Shown here: in pieces, positions 25,742 to 34,856 of the stretch
How the letters are laid out: each line of letters starts with the position of its first letter
Position numbering within the stretch: the first letter of the stretch is position 1
From: AP-15 sp963781215
GTDB lineage: Bacteria > Pseudomonadota > Alphaproteobacteria > ATCC43930 > CGMCC-115725
NCBI GenBank assembly: GCA_963781215.1
Contig: CAWAFE010000056.1
Coordinates: forward strand, 1-64,000
DNA length: 64,000 nucleotides
Direction: 5' to 3'
Position numbers and translations under genes: made by a program
The notes under the pieces: model-generated
What the model saw: only the letters and a program-made list of their open reading frames with translations
Databases searched by the model: none
Told to the model about the DNA's origin: nothing

Positions 25742-26101
25742 TTACGGTGACGGTTTCTAAACCAGCGTCTGCACTCGAACCGGCCGGCCCGTGCCACCCG
25801 CGACCCGGCCACGGATCGCATTGAAACCCTGGCGCGCCTTCACCGGGCATGGCGACGCTATAATTGCCATATTCTCATCGTATTGACCCGCTGTTTAGAT
25901 CAGCTGAACGCGGCTGGCGGAAGGGAAATGCTGATGCAGCAGAAGCAGTAAGCAAAATCGGGGTGGCGGCTCGAAAAGGGTTCGGCCGTCTCGTGCGGTG
26001 TCCTCGCGGCTCGCCGCAGAAGATGCCGACGCCTGATCTCGACCTGATAAATCAGGTGGAACAGGCCAATCGCGCCGCTCTTGCGGCGGCATCCGACAAG
26101 G
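25742..26101. other. Stretch without a supported gene, with a duplicated upstream element and a palindrome
   Basis: It holds the block 25857-25885 (see 20972-21000) followed by only a seven-codon frame ending in TAA, so the gene it once served has decayed. A 7-bp perfect palindrome ACCTGAT-AA-ATCAGGT lies at 26042-26057. A plus-strand frame from 26023 (MPTPDLDLINQVEQANRAAL) exists, but it runs into the gene on the other strand and I do not trust it. Confidence 0.5.
25857..25885 (+). repeat. Second copy of the DUF5681 upstream element
   Basis: GCTATAATTGCCATATTCTC and following bases match 20972-21000 with a few changes; here the TATAAT box is perfect. The two copies flank the IS cluster. Confidence 0.55.
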
Positions 26102-27169
26102 TCACAGCAGCCGTGGCAGCGGCGGCTCTTGGTCGGGGTCGAGCTGCATGTCGAAGGCGGTGAGCAGTGCGGCCGTCCCGGCGTAGTTGCCCATCAGTGC
26201 GACGAGGTCGACGAGCTTGCGCCGGCCGAAGAGTCGGAGTGCGCGGGCGAATGTCTGTGAGGCCACCCGGCGCCGGCCAAAGATCTCGCGGCCGAGCTCG
26301 ATGACGACCGCATCGGCCTCGGCCAGGCAGGCGGTCTCGCCGCGGTATCTGACGATGTCGACGATTTCGCGCGGGACGCCTTCGGCGAGCGCCTCGGGCT
26401 CATGCGCGGCCCATTCGAACGCATTGTCGACTTCGCGGGCGGTGACGAGGATCGCCAATTCGCGGATCCGCCCGCCGAGCCCGGCCTCGTGCCGCAGGTA
26501 GCGGTTGACCGGCGCGGAGCGGCGCGACAGTTCCGGGCTGTGCAGCTGGATGCCGCCCGGCCCCCTGAGGCCGCGCAGGCTCCCGCCCGTGGGGTCGGAC
26601 AGCCGATCGAAGGTCCGCCGGCCCTCCTCGTCGAGATCCTCGCGCCGCGGCAATGGCAGGCGGCACCCGGATTGCGGATCGATATCGTCAGCCTCGGTCG
26701 CCCCGCCGCGATGGTGGGCGGCGAACAGCGCGACGAGCCGCTCGCAGCCCTCGCGGTCGGCCTGGTCGAACCGGGCGAGGCGCGGGCTGTCGAGGTCCAG
26801 CACCCCGATGACCTCGCCATCCTCGAGCAGCGGCACGACGAGTTCGGAGCGCAACTCCGCGTCGCAGGCGATGTGGCCCGGAAATTCGTGCACATCCGGC
26901 ACCAGCACCGTCTCCCTTCGGGCCGCCGCGGCGCCGCACACACCGCTGCCGATCGCAATGCGCACGCAGGCGGGCTTGCCCTGAAACGGGCCCAGCACCA
27001 ATTCCGCACCCCTGCGGAAATAAAAGCCGGCCCAGTTGAGATCCGGTAGCCCGTGCCAGATCAGTGCGGCGGCGTTGGCAGCATTGGCGATCGGGTCGCT
27101 CTCGCCTTCGACGAGTGCCGCCAATTGCGCGGCCAGATCGCGGTAGAGCAGCGTTTTGGCGTCGGGCAT
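26102..27169 (-). CDS. GAF domain (free methionine-(R)-sulfoxide reductase-like) fused to a CMD domain
   Basis: A 355-residue two-domain protein. Residues 1-160 match free methionine-(R)-sulfoxide reductases: NWAGFYF, ELVLGPFQGKPACVRI, GVCGAAA and HIACDAELRSELVVPL, with all three catalytic or resolving cysteines (Cys68, Cys78, Cys102). Residues 165-355 form a carboxymuconolactone decarboxylase-like domain with RELAILVTAREVDNAFEWAAH and a conserved AEGVPREIV. I know no common protein with this order, so it may be an unusual fusion; the joint reading is continuous. It diverges from the molybdenum hydroxylase gene across 75 bp. Confidence 0.85.
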   Translation of the reverse strand: MPDAKTLLYRDLAAQLAALVEGESDPIANAANAAALIWHGLPDLNWAGFYFRRGAELVLGPFQGKPACVRIAIGSGVCGAAAARRETVLVPDVHEFPGHIACDAELRSELVVPLLEDGEVIGVLDLDSPRLARFDQADREGCERLVALFAAHHRGGATEADDIDPQSGCRLPLPRREDLDEEGRRTFDRLSDPTGGSLRGLRGPGGIQLHSPELSRRSAPVNRYLRHEAGLGGRIRELAILVTAREVDNAFEWAAHEPEALAEGVPREIVDIVRYRGETACLAEADAVVIELGREIFGRRRVASQTFARALRLFGRRKLVDLVALMGNYAGTAALLTAFDMQLDPDQEPPLPRLL

Positions 27170-27244
27170 CCGGATTTCCGTCCTGCGCTGTCACGGTTAG
27201 CTATATCCTGAACGAAACCGACCGCACACGGCAAAGGATAGCCC

Positions 27245-29600
27245 ATGAACGACGTCATTGACCCGATTTTGCTCGGCCCCGAGGAGCGATTCGCGATCGG
27301 GCAGCCGGTGCCGCGCTCCGAAGACCCGGTATTGCTGCGCGGCGAGGGGCACTATTCCGACGATATCAGCCTGCCGGGCCAGGCCTATGCGGTGATCGTC
27401 CGCAGCCATTATGCGCATGGCGTGATCCGCCGAATCGACACCGCGGCGGCGCGCGCGATGCCCGGCGTGCTGGCGGTTTACACCGCGGCCGATCTGGCGA
27501 AGGCGGGCATCGGCCCGTTGCCGGCACGCCAGGTCATGAACAACCGCGACGGCACCCCGATGCTGACCCCGACCCATCACGCGCTGCCGTCGGACAAGGT
27601 CCGCCATGTCGGCGAGGCGGTCGCCGCGGTGATCGCCGAGACCGTCGCGCAAGCGAAGGACGCGGCCGAGACGGTCGTCCTCGACATCGACCCGCTGCCG
27701 GCGGTCACCGAGCCGAGCGAGGCCGATGCTGCCGGCGCGCCGATCCTCTACGAAGACGTGCCGGGAAACGTCGGCCTCGACTTCCATTTCGGCGACAGCG
27801 ACAAGGTCGCCGCCGCCTTTGCCTCAGCCGCGCATGTGACCCGACTGCGCCTGCGCGACAACCGTATCGTCGTCAACGCCATGGAGCCGCGCTCGGCAGT
27901 GGCCGATTACGACCAGCAGCGCCATCATTTCACCTTGCATGTCGGCTGCCAGGGCGTGTTCGGGTTTCGCAACTACATCGCCCAGGTCTTTGGCGTCGGC
28001 CGCGACCAGGTGCGCATCCTGACCGAGCGGGTCGGCGGCTCCTTCGGCATGAAGCAGCCGACCTATGCCGAATATTACTGCATCCTGCATGCGGCGCGCG
28101 AACTCCGCCGCCCGGTCAAATGGACCGACGAGCGCTCGGGCAGCTTCGTCTCCGACAGCCATGGCCGCGACCATGACATGAACGCCGAACTGGCCCTCGA
28201 CAAGGACGGCAATTTCCTCGCGGTGCGTCTCAACGGCTGGGGCAATCTCGGCGCGACCTACGGCGCCCCCGGTCCGGCGACCCGAAACGCGGTCCGAAAC
28301 ACGCTCGGCGTCTACAAGACGCCGCTGATCGAAGTCTCGACCAAGTGCGTCTTCACCAACACGACCCCGGTCGGCGCCTATCGGGGTGCGGGGCGGCCCG
28401 AGGCCAATTACTACATGGAACGGCTGGTAGAGGCGGCGGCGGCTGAAATGGAGATCGACCGCGTCGAATTGCGCCGCCGGAACCACATCCCGCCCGAGGC
28501 GATGCCGTACAAGGCCCCAAACGGCACGACCTATGACAGCGGCGATTTCACCGGGCTTCTCGACCACGCGATCGCATCTCGCCGATTGGCACGGGTTTGC
28601 CGCGCGCAAGGCGGAGAGCCGCGCGCGCGGAATGCTGCGCGGCCGCGGCATCAGCGACTATCTCGAACTGACCGGCCCGCCCGGCCGCGAGATGGGCGGC
28701 ATCCGTTTCGAAGCGAACGGCGATGTGACCCTGATCACTGGCACCCTCGATTACGGCCAGGGGCACTGGTCGCCCTTTGCCCAGGTATTGGCGTCGCGAC
28801 TTGGCATCCCGTTTCGCCGCATCCGGCTCGTGCAGGGCGACAGCGACCAGCTGATCGCCGGTGGCGGCACCGGCGGCTCTAAGTCGATGATGACCAGCGG
28901 CGTCGCGATCGTCGAAGCCGCCGACAAATGCATCGAGGTCGGCAAGCAGATCGCCGCCCATGTGTTGGAGGCGGCGGCGGCCGACATCGAATTCCGCGCC
29001 GGCCATTTTGTCATCGCCGGCACCGACCGCTCGGTCGGGATCATGGAGCTTGCGGAAAAAATCCGCAGCGGCCTCGAATTGCCGCCGGAGCTGCCGCAGA
29101 CCCTCGATGTCGCCAACGTCAGCGACGGCCCGCCTTCGGCCTTTCCGAACGGCTGTCATATCGCCGAGGTCGAAATCGACCCGGAAACCGGCATCGTCGA
29201 GGTCGTGCGCTACAGTTTCGTCAATGATTTCGGCGTCGTCATCAACCCGCTCCTGGTCACCGGCCAGGCGCATGGCGGCATCGTGCAAGGGATCGGCCAG
29301 GCCCTGCGCGAGCGTACCGTCTACGACGAGCACGGCCAGCTAGTGACCGGCTCCTACATGGATTACGCAATGCCGCGCGCCGACGACGCGCCGCTGTTCA
29401 CGAGCGCCAGCCACCCGGTACCGGCCAAGACCAATCCCTTGGGCGCCAAGGGCTGCGGCGAGGCCGGCTGCGCCGGCGCGCTCCCTTCGGTCATGAATGC
29501 GTTGGTCGACGCGCTCGCCGAATACGGCATCCGCCACCTCGACATGCCGGCCACCCCCGAACGCGTCTGGCGCGCGATCCGCGAGGCCCGCGCAAAATAG
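27245..29600 (+). pseudogene. Molybdenum hydroxylase large subunit (xanthine dehydrogenase/CoxL family), single-base frameshift
   Basis: Two adjacent frames make one protein of about 784 residues. The N-terminal part (IGQPVPRSEDPVLLRGEGHY) continues through RVGGSFGMKQ and the type II CoxL motif AYRGAGR. The C-terminal part carries TGTLDYGQGHWSPF and the catalytic Glu loop GAKGCGEAGCAG. The break is near 28577: deleting one T gives ...DHAIALADWHGFAARKAE, the usual family sequence. Such subunits bind the molybdopterin cofactor and oxidise aldehydes, purines or CO with FAD and [2Fe-2S] partners, which are absent here. Either a sequencing error or a recent inactivation; all catalytic motifs are kept. 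Confidence 0.85.
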
Positions 29601-29649
29601 CGCGGGCTCACGCTTCTGCGCGATGGAGCGCCAAGGGAGGGGAGGGCCC

Positions 29650-29928
29650 TTACTCCGATCCTAAAGGACTTGAGACTTGAGGCTTTGGTGCTCGCCGCCG
29701 CCGCTCGGTTCCACGGGCCGCCGCCGTTGCTGCGTCGCGATCGGCGGCATCCTTGTCGGCCGCTTCCTTGGCCAGCCGCAGTGCGCGCAGGCCGGCCGTT
29801 TTCGCAGCCTCGGCCTGCCGTAAGGCATCGCCCCCTTGCGGCGGCGTTTTTGCGCCGGTCTTTGTCGACTTGAACCGCTCTTCTGCTCGCCGGCGGTTCG
29901 CTTCGCCCGGCAGGGATTGGGAACGCAT
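29650..29928 (-). CDS. Small hypothetical protein, Ala/Lys/Arg-rich
   Basis: A 92-residue hydrophilic protein (MRSQSLPGEANRRRAEERFK, then AKEAADKDAADRDAATAAA) with a GAGGAGG site nine bases before ATG 29928. I recognise close relatives as common small hypothetical proteins of Rhizobiales, without known function. The charged repeats suggest a helical or disordered protein. It follows the next gene by 14 bases, so they form a pair. Confidence 0.75.
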   Translation of the reverse strand: MRSQSLPGEANRRRAEERFKSTKTGAKTPPQGGDALRQAEAAKTAGLRALRLAKEAADKDAADRDAATAAARGTERRRRAPKPQVSSPLGSE

Positions 29929-29942
29929 TGTTGCGGCCTCCT

Positions 29943-30191
29943 CTACAGATGGACGATCTCGCTGGACGGCACCTGCTTCCCGGAATACCGCTGTTGCCAG
30001 TCCCGAGCGGCAGCCTCGGCAGACGCCCCGTTTGCCACGGAGCATCTTACTCGCCGCCCGGATTTCTGAGCCGCGACAACGGCATGGTTCCACTGCCGAT
30101 CGTCAGCCATTGGTCCCTCGACGGAAAACCTATCGGTATCGCTATCGCTGATGATCAGATAGAACGATCCGTCATTGAGTTTGCTGGGCAT
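29943..30191 (-). CDS. Small hypothetical protein
   Basis: An 82-residue protein (MPSKLNDGSFYLIISDSDTD, then DDRQWNHAVVAAQKSGRRVRC) without recognised domain. Composition and the short 14-base spacing to the downstream gene suggest a bicistronic unit; its stop lies against the ribosome binding site of that gene. Similar small proteins are found in Rhizobiales, function unknown. Confidence 0.65.
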   Translation of the reverse strand: MPSKLNDGSFYLIISDSDTDRFSVEGPMADDRQWNHAVVAAQKSGRRVRCSVANGASAEAAARDWQQRYSGKQVPSSEIVHL

Positions 30192-30252
30192 GGTCCATTT
30201 GCTGCCTTGGGATCGTCTCGCACGTTGGCGAGAGTGCTCCTAGATTGGAATT

Positions 30253-30453
30253 TCAGAGTCTTCCGGCGCCGGGCACCAGCCACGGGCGATGCGGCTGTTC
30301 AGGTAGCGCAATCACCGATGGATCGAGAACAAGCTTCGCATTGTCGATGGCGTCATCCACGCCTGGGCCATCATCATCCTTTCGGCCGGCGTCGTGCGCG
30401 GCGCACCATTTGTTGAAGCCTTTCGTGCAACTCTCTGCCAAGGAAATGTGCAT
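30253..30453 (-). CDS. Possible small hypothetical protein
   Basis: A 66-residue frame (MHISLAESCTKGFNKWCAAH...) with a good AGGAGA five bases before ATG 30453. Acidic middle, Pro-rich end, no recognised domain. Supported mainly by the ribosome binding site, so moderate to low confidence. Confidence 0.4.
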   Translation of the reverse strand: MHISLAESCTKGFNKWCAAHDAGRKDDDGPGVDDAIDNAKLVLDPSVIALPEQPHRPWLVPGAGRL

Positions 30454-30822
30454 CAATCTTCTCCTACAATCGTAGCCAAGTCTAAATAGAGATGGGAACG
30501 ATTTCAGGTTTTTCCAGGTAATTTTTGAAATACGCAAAAATATCTCCATGCTGCCTATTTTACATCTTTATCAACGCTCATTTGTCATTCCCGGAAAGTG
30601 GGAAACCGAGGCCACGAGCGCCGCAACCGCTAAGCCGCCTAATGTGGCGACGGCGGTGGCCGAGAAGCTGGCGGCGATGGGCGCCGCGACGTTTTTTCGC
30701 CGAGCGCCGGGACGCGCCGACTTTGAGGCATTCGATCGATTGATGCGCCGCGAGGTCTGTGAGCCGCCAAGGCTCGACGATGCGCTCGCGTGAGGCGATA
30801 CTGAAGACGAAGGGAGTGTCCG

Positions 30823-31215
30823 ATGCGAAGCGTCATTTCTCAGTCGGTCGTTCTGCCGTCCTCGGCCGAACACCTGTTCGAGATGTACATCGATCCCGAG
30901 AAGCATGCCGCGATCACCGGTGCGCCGGTCACGATCGGCGTCGCGCCGGGTTCGCCATTCCAAGCCTTCGACGGCGCTCTGACCGGTGCGATGCTCCAAA
31001 TCATCCCGCGACGGCTGGTGATCCAGTCCTGGCGTTCGACCAAATTCCACGACGGCGATCCGGATTCGACCCTGATCCTCGCCTTCACGCCGGAAGGAAC
31101 AAACGGAAGAATAGACCTCGTTCATCTCGACGTACCGGCCCATGACTATGAGGGTGTAGTCGAGGGCTGGGAGACGCACTATTGGCGCCCATGGCGACGT
31201 TATCTCGCCGGCTGA
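30823..31215 (+). CDS. SRPBCC (AHSA1/START-like) domain protein
   Basis: A 130-residue protein with the AHSA1 pattern: SVVLPSSAEHLFEMYIDPEKHAAITG, a central PRRLVIQSWRSTKFHDGDPDS strand pair and the C-terminal helix EGVVEGWETHYWRPWRRYL. These small alpha/beta barrels bind hydrophobic ligands or act as stress or chaperone partners; the ligand is not known. GAAGGGAG lies upstream of ATG 30823. A short decayed frame ending ...CEPPRLDDALA precedes it. Confidence 0.8.
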   Translation: MRSVISQSVVLPSSAEHLFEMYIDPEKHAAITGAPVTIGVAPGSPFQAFDGALTGAMLQIIPRRLVIQSWRSTKFHDGDPDSTLILAFTPEGTNGRIDLVHLDVPAHDYEGVVEGWETHYWRPWRRYLAG

Positions 31216-31529
31216 AGCTAGGTGCCGCGGGTACCAAAGACCTGATGGGTAGCCGCTTCCAAATAGGAGGGCCTCCGACTGCGGCCGTCAGAAGTCGCGT
31301 TCCGGGCGACGGACGACCCTGCTGTTGCCATTGATGGCTATTCGAGCGACCCAATCGAGTAACACCTCGGCCTTCTGAGGGAAAACCCGACGAGTGCCAA
31401 GCTTACAGCCAATGCAAGGCATTTCAGAGCCTGACCTCGCGCGGGCATGATTTTCTTGATGAATTTCATCCATGATCGGGGCATCACAGCCGCGAGGTCG
31501 CATAGATCGGAATGGTGGAGAGATCGGCG
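31216..31529. other. Intergenic stretch, nothing identified
   Basis: No frame here resembles a protein and I see no repeat or clear hairpin. Promoter elements for the phosphatase gene probably lie at its right end. Confidence 0.5.
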
Positions 31530-31970
31530 ATGAAGGCGCTTCTGTTCGTATGTTCCGGCAACTCCGATCGCAGCCCGGCGGCGCAATACCTCGCTCAGGA
31601 ATATATCGAGGCCAACAATCTTGATATCGAAGTCCGGTCGCGCGGCACCAATGTGCGAGGGCGCTCGATGCCGGGGGTGCTGCTTATGATCGCGATCCCG
31701 GCGACACGTTCGCACACGCCTACGCCCCTCGATCGGGAAACCATCGAATGGGCGGATTTGATCCTGACGATGAACCGCCAGCATAAAGAAATCGTGACGA
31801 CCATGGTCGCCGGGGCGACGGACAAAACGCATTGTTTCTACGAGTACGCGGAGGGGACGACAAAAGCTGTCGCCGACCCGGCGGATCACGGCCAGGAAGA
31901 CTACGAAGACTTTCTCGAAGAGATGAAACGTCTCGTGGAACTCTCGATAAACAAGTTCGTCACGCCGTAG
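31530..31970 (+). CDS. Low molecular weight protein-tyrosine phosphatase-like protein
   Basis: A 146-residue protein from ATG 31530 (GGAGAG eight bases upstream is better placed than for ATG 31512). The N-terminal P-loop is LLFVCSGNSDRSPAAQYLA, a C-x5-R-S motif, and the general-acid loop is DPADHG. Classical members have CTGNTCRSP, so an Asp replaces the second Cys and the enzyme would lack that redox partner. Arsenate reductases share the fold. Activity on phosphotyrosine is expected from the family, not proven. Confidence 0.75.
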   Translation: MKALLFVCSGNSDRSPAAQYLAQEYIEANNLDIEVRSRGTNVRGRSMPGVLLMIAIPATRSHTPTPLDRETIEWADLILTMNRQHKEIVTTMVAGATDKTHCFYEYAEGTTKAVADPADHGQEDYEDFLEEMKRLVELSINKFVTP

Positions 31971-32658
31971 ACCGCCGACGCTGATGCTTGGTTGCGAGAT
32001 CTGAGGGCGCTGCTACGGCGGCCAAATTGCGGACGAACCGGACTCCCGGAAGATAGCGCCCGAACATTCAAAATTCGTCGGTAACGATGACGCTAGAGAC
32101 TAGTACACGCCCTAAGTGTTTTTTTATGCCTTCAAGCAGGGACGGTCAGCCTCGCCGCGTCAAACTTGCACATGGGCGGTGTTGCCGCCGGCGATCTTGG
32201 CCTGTCGTCGTCCGGCACGCCTTCCAGGATCTCCGCCAGCGGGCGAATGGACGCCGGAGAAGATCATCTCCCACATCGACAGCGCCGGAAAGAACGCCTT
32301 GGTCGCGTGGCTGCTGGCGTCGCGCAGCGTTCCGGGACCGGCTCCGCGGATCTTGCCCCGCCGTCACGTCGCGGTGTGCAGGCTCAGCGGCAGGTCTTCG
32401 CGATGGCCGACCTGGAAGAGTTTAGATCCGGGCTGTCGAGGATTGGATGGGCGCGATCCGGCAGCTGTCGGCGAAGCAATACCTCAGCTATCGGCGGTAA
32501 GTGGCGCTGCCGGCGCCCTCTGCCATCGCCATTCCCGGCGGTGCAACGGATCACGTAGCCGGCGCTCGCTCAGGGAATCGACAGTCGACGGCCGATCAGC
32601 CGCCTGCGAGCCTTCCGATCGCGTGGGAATGAAAGAAAACGCGATCCCCGACCACGCA
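31971..32658. other. Gene-poor stretch with a decayed minus-strand reading frame
   Basis: On the minus strand around 32150-32380 two frames look like real protein: TLRDASSHATKAFFPALSMW ending ...FSGVHSP, then in another frame LAEILEGVPDDDRPRSP. They join if one frameshift is allowed, so this is probably the C-terminal relic of a gene I cannot name. The rest shows nothing. Confidence 0.35.
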
Positions 32659-34851
32659 TCAGTTTCCTGTGAGGCGGTTGAAGAGCGCCCGGGCTCTCGG
32701 CAGCTGCGCTTCGTAATATGCCGCGGCGGGAGCATTGCCGGCGTCTCGCATTGTCACGAAGGCCACCTCGATCTGGTAGATGGCTGAGCGGGCTCTCGCC
32801 GCATCGCCGAGCCGTTCGGCAAGCAACATGAAGGCGATGCCCTGGTTGCCCGTGCTCTGGGCCCAGTCGAGCGGCACCCGGCCGGGCGTCTGCTCCTCGA
32901 GTGCTGCGCTATACGCCGCGACCGCCTCCTCGAGACGCGCCGTCCCGCTTTCCCGCTTGCCGAGCGCGCGCAGGGCATCACCGAGGTTGTTCTGGGTCAT
33001 CGCCCAGTCGAGCGGCACCCGATCGCGGGTCCTTTCCTCGAGTGCTGCGCTATACGCCGCGACCGCCTCCTCGAGGCGTGCCGTCCCGCTCTCCCGCTTG
33101 CCGAGCGCCCGCAGGGCATTGCCGAGGTGATTTTGCGTCCCCGCCCAGTTGAGCGGCACGTGATCGCGCGTCCATTCCTCGAGCGCCGCGCGGTGGGCGG
33201 TGATTGCCTCCTCCAGATGTGATGGTCCGCTCTCCCGCTTCCCGAGCTCCCAAAGTGCCACGCCGAGGTTGGTCTCGGTCGTCGCCCATTGCAACGGCGC
33301 CCGATCGAGCGTGAATTCCTCCAGCGCGCCGCGATGGGCCGCGACGGCCTCCTCCAGGCGCGCGGTACCCATCTCCCGCTCTCCGAGCCTTGCCAGCGCG
33401 GTGCCGAGGTTGGTCTGGGCCGCCGCCCATTGCAACGGCACCCGGTCGCGCGTGAATTCAGCGAGCGCCGCGCGGTAGGCGGCGACGGCCTCCTCCAGAT
33501 GCGCCGTACCGCCCTCCCGGTCCCCGAGGGTCGCAAGCGCGTTGCCGAGGTTGGTCTGAGTCGTCGCCCATTGCAGCGGCACCCGATCGCGAGTGAATTC
33601 CTTAAGCGCCGCGCGACAGGCCGCGACCGCCTCCTCCAGACGCGCCGTACCGGTCTCCCGCTCCCCGAGTGTGGCGAGCGTGTTGCCGAGGTTGGCCTGG
33701 GTCGTCGCCCATTGCAGCGGCACCCGGTCGCGCGCGAATTCCGCGAGCGCCCCGCGGTAAGCCGCGATCGCCTCATCGAGACGCGCAGCCCTGCTCTCCC
33801 GCTCCCCGAGCGTCGCGAGCGTGTTGGCGAGGTTGTTCTGGGTGCTCGCCCAGTTGAGCCGCACTCGGGCGCGGGTGAATTCCGCGAGCGCCCCGCGGTA
33901 GGCCGCGACCGCCGCCTCCAGACGCGTCGTCCCGCTCTCCCGGTCCCCCAGAGCCCGGAGGGCATTGCCGAGGCTGTTCTGGGTCAGCGCCCAGTCGAGC
34001 GGCACCCGATCGCGGGTGCGGTACTGCAAGACGAAGTGCCAGACCTCGACAGATTGCTCGAGGGCGGCATTGTTGCCGCGCTCGTCACCCGCACGATAGA
34101 GCGCATCGGCCTGGCGGTGAAGGTAGTCCGCCGTCTCGTCGGGATGTCCGGGCGGAACCAGCCTCGCAGCCTCCTTGAAGCATTCGGCAGCGTCGAGGTA
34201 ACGCAATTGTGTCAGCGCAATATTGCCCTGGCCGGCAAGCAGCTTCACCGCATTGCGGGCATGGCGGTCCTGCGCCTTTTGGGCCCTCTGCATGAGCTCG
34301 CCGGCCTGTCGAAGGGCCGCGAGCTCGCCCTCCTTGGCCTGGTAAAGCAAGGCATCGGCGTCGGTCAACCGGCCGCTGTCGAGCGCCTGCTTGGCCGAGC
34401 GCACCAGCCCGGCGGTGTGCGGATCGTCCGGCTCGAGCGCCGCCAGTTCATCTCGCGTCTGTGCGAAATGACTGGCGATCTCGATGAGCCGCGCCGGGAT
34501 CTTCTCCTCGGCTACATTCTGTTCGCCGAGGATCCGAAAAAATTCGCCCACTGCGGCCGAGGTGAACTTCAGATTCGTCGCCATCTCCGCCGCCTTCGCC
34601 TCGACCTGCGCCTTGGCTTCGGTGGTGGCGGTCATTTGATCGGCGAAGGTCTTGACCATCGCCGTCAACACGACCGGGTCTTCCTGGTTGACGATATTGT
34701 TGATGATGCTGTTGCTGACCGACCCGTCGATGGCAATGCCTTCGAACACAGCCCTGCCATCGCTCGCGGCCTGGGCGGGCAATGGCGGCAGGAGCCATGG
34801 CAGCAGCATGGCCGCCAAAACCGCGGTCAGGAGGACGGCCGCGCGAAACAT
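32659..34851 (-). CDS. Exported TPR-repeat protein
   Basis: A 730-residue protein from ATG 34851, eight bases after the previous gene's last sense codon. A signal peptide or anchor spans residues 5-27, then a glycine-rich motif GIAIDGSVSNSIINNIV (38-54), a long helical region (60-200), and nine 47-residue tetratricopeptide units such as FTRDRVPLQWATTQTNLGNA. TPR arrays bind partner proteins. No enzymatic domain is seen. The motif at residues 38-54 recurs in the small membrane protein just upstream, so the two are likely to act together outside the cytoplasm. I do not know a characterised homologue. Confidence 0.85.
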   Translation of the reverse strand: MFRAAVLLTAVLAAMLLPWLLPPLPAQAASDGRAVFEGIAIDGSVSNSIINNIVNQEDPVVLTAMVKTFADQMTATTEAKAQVEAKAAEMATNLKFTSAAVGEFFRILGEQNVAEEKIPARLIEIASHFAQTRDELAALEPDDPHTAGLVRSAKQALDSGRLTDADALLYQAKEGELAALRQAGELMQRAQKAQDRHARNAVKLLAGQGNIALTQLRYLDAAECFKEAARLVPPGHPDETADYLHRQADALYRAGDERGNNAALEQSVEVWHFVLQYRTRDRVPLDWALTQNSLGNALRALGDRESGTTRLEAAVAAYRGALAEFTRARVRLNWASTQNNLANTLATLGERESRAARLDEAIAAYRGALAEFARDRVPLQWATTQANLGNTLATLGERETGTARLEEAVAACRAALKEFTRDRVPLQWATTQTNLGNALATLGDREGGTAHLEEAVAAYRAALAEFTRDRVPLQWAAAQTNLGTALARLGEREMGTARLEEAVAAHRGALEEFTLDRAPLQWATTETNLGVALWELGKRESGPSHLEEAITAHRAALEEWTRDHVPLNWAGTQNHLGNALRALGKRESGTARLEEAVAAYSAALEERTRDRVPLDWAMTQNNLGDALRALGKRESGTARLEEAVAAYSAALEEQTPGRVPLDWAQSTGNQGIAFMLLAERLGDAARARSAIYQIEVAFVTMRDAGNAPAAAYYEAQLPRARALFNRLTGN
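32752..34020 (-). repeat. 141-bp tandem repeats encoding TPR units
   Basis: Nine consecutive 141-bp units code for 47-residue TPR-like repeats; eight are well conserved (32893-34020) and the last is degenerate. Bases are strongly similar between units, so copy number may vary between strains by recombination. Confidence 0.9.
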
Positions 34852-34856
34852 GGCGG

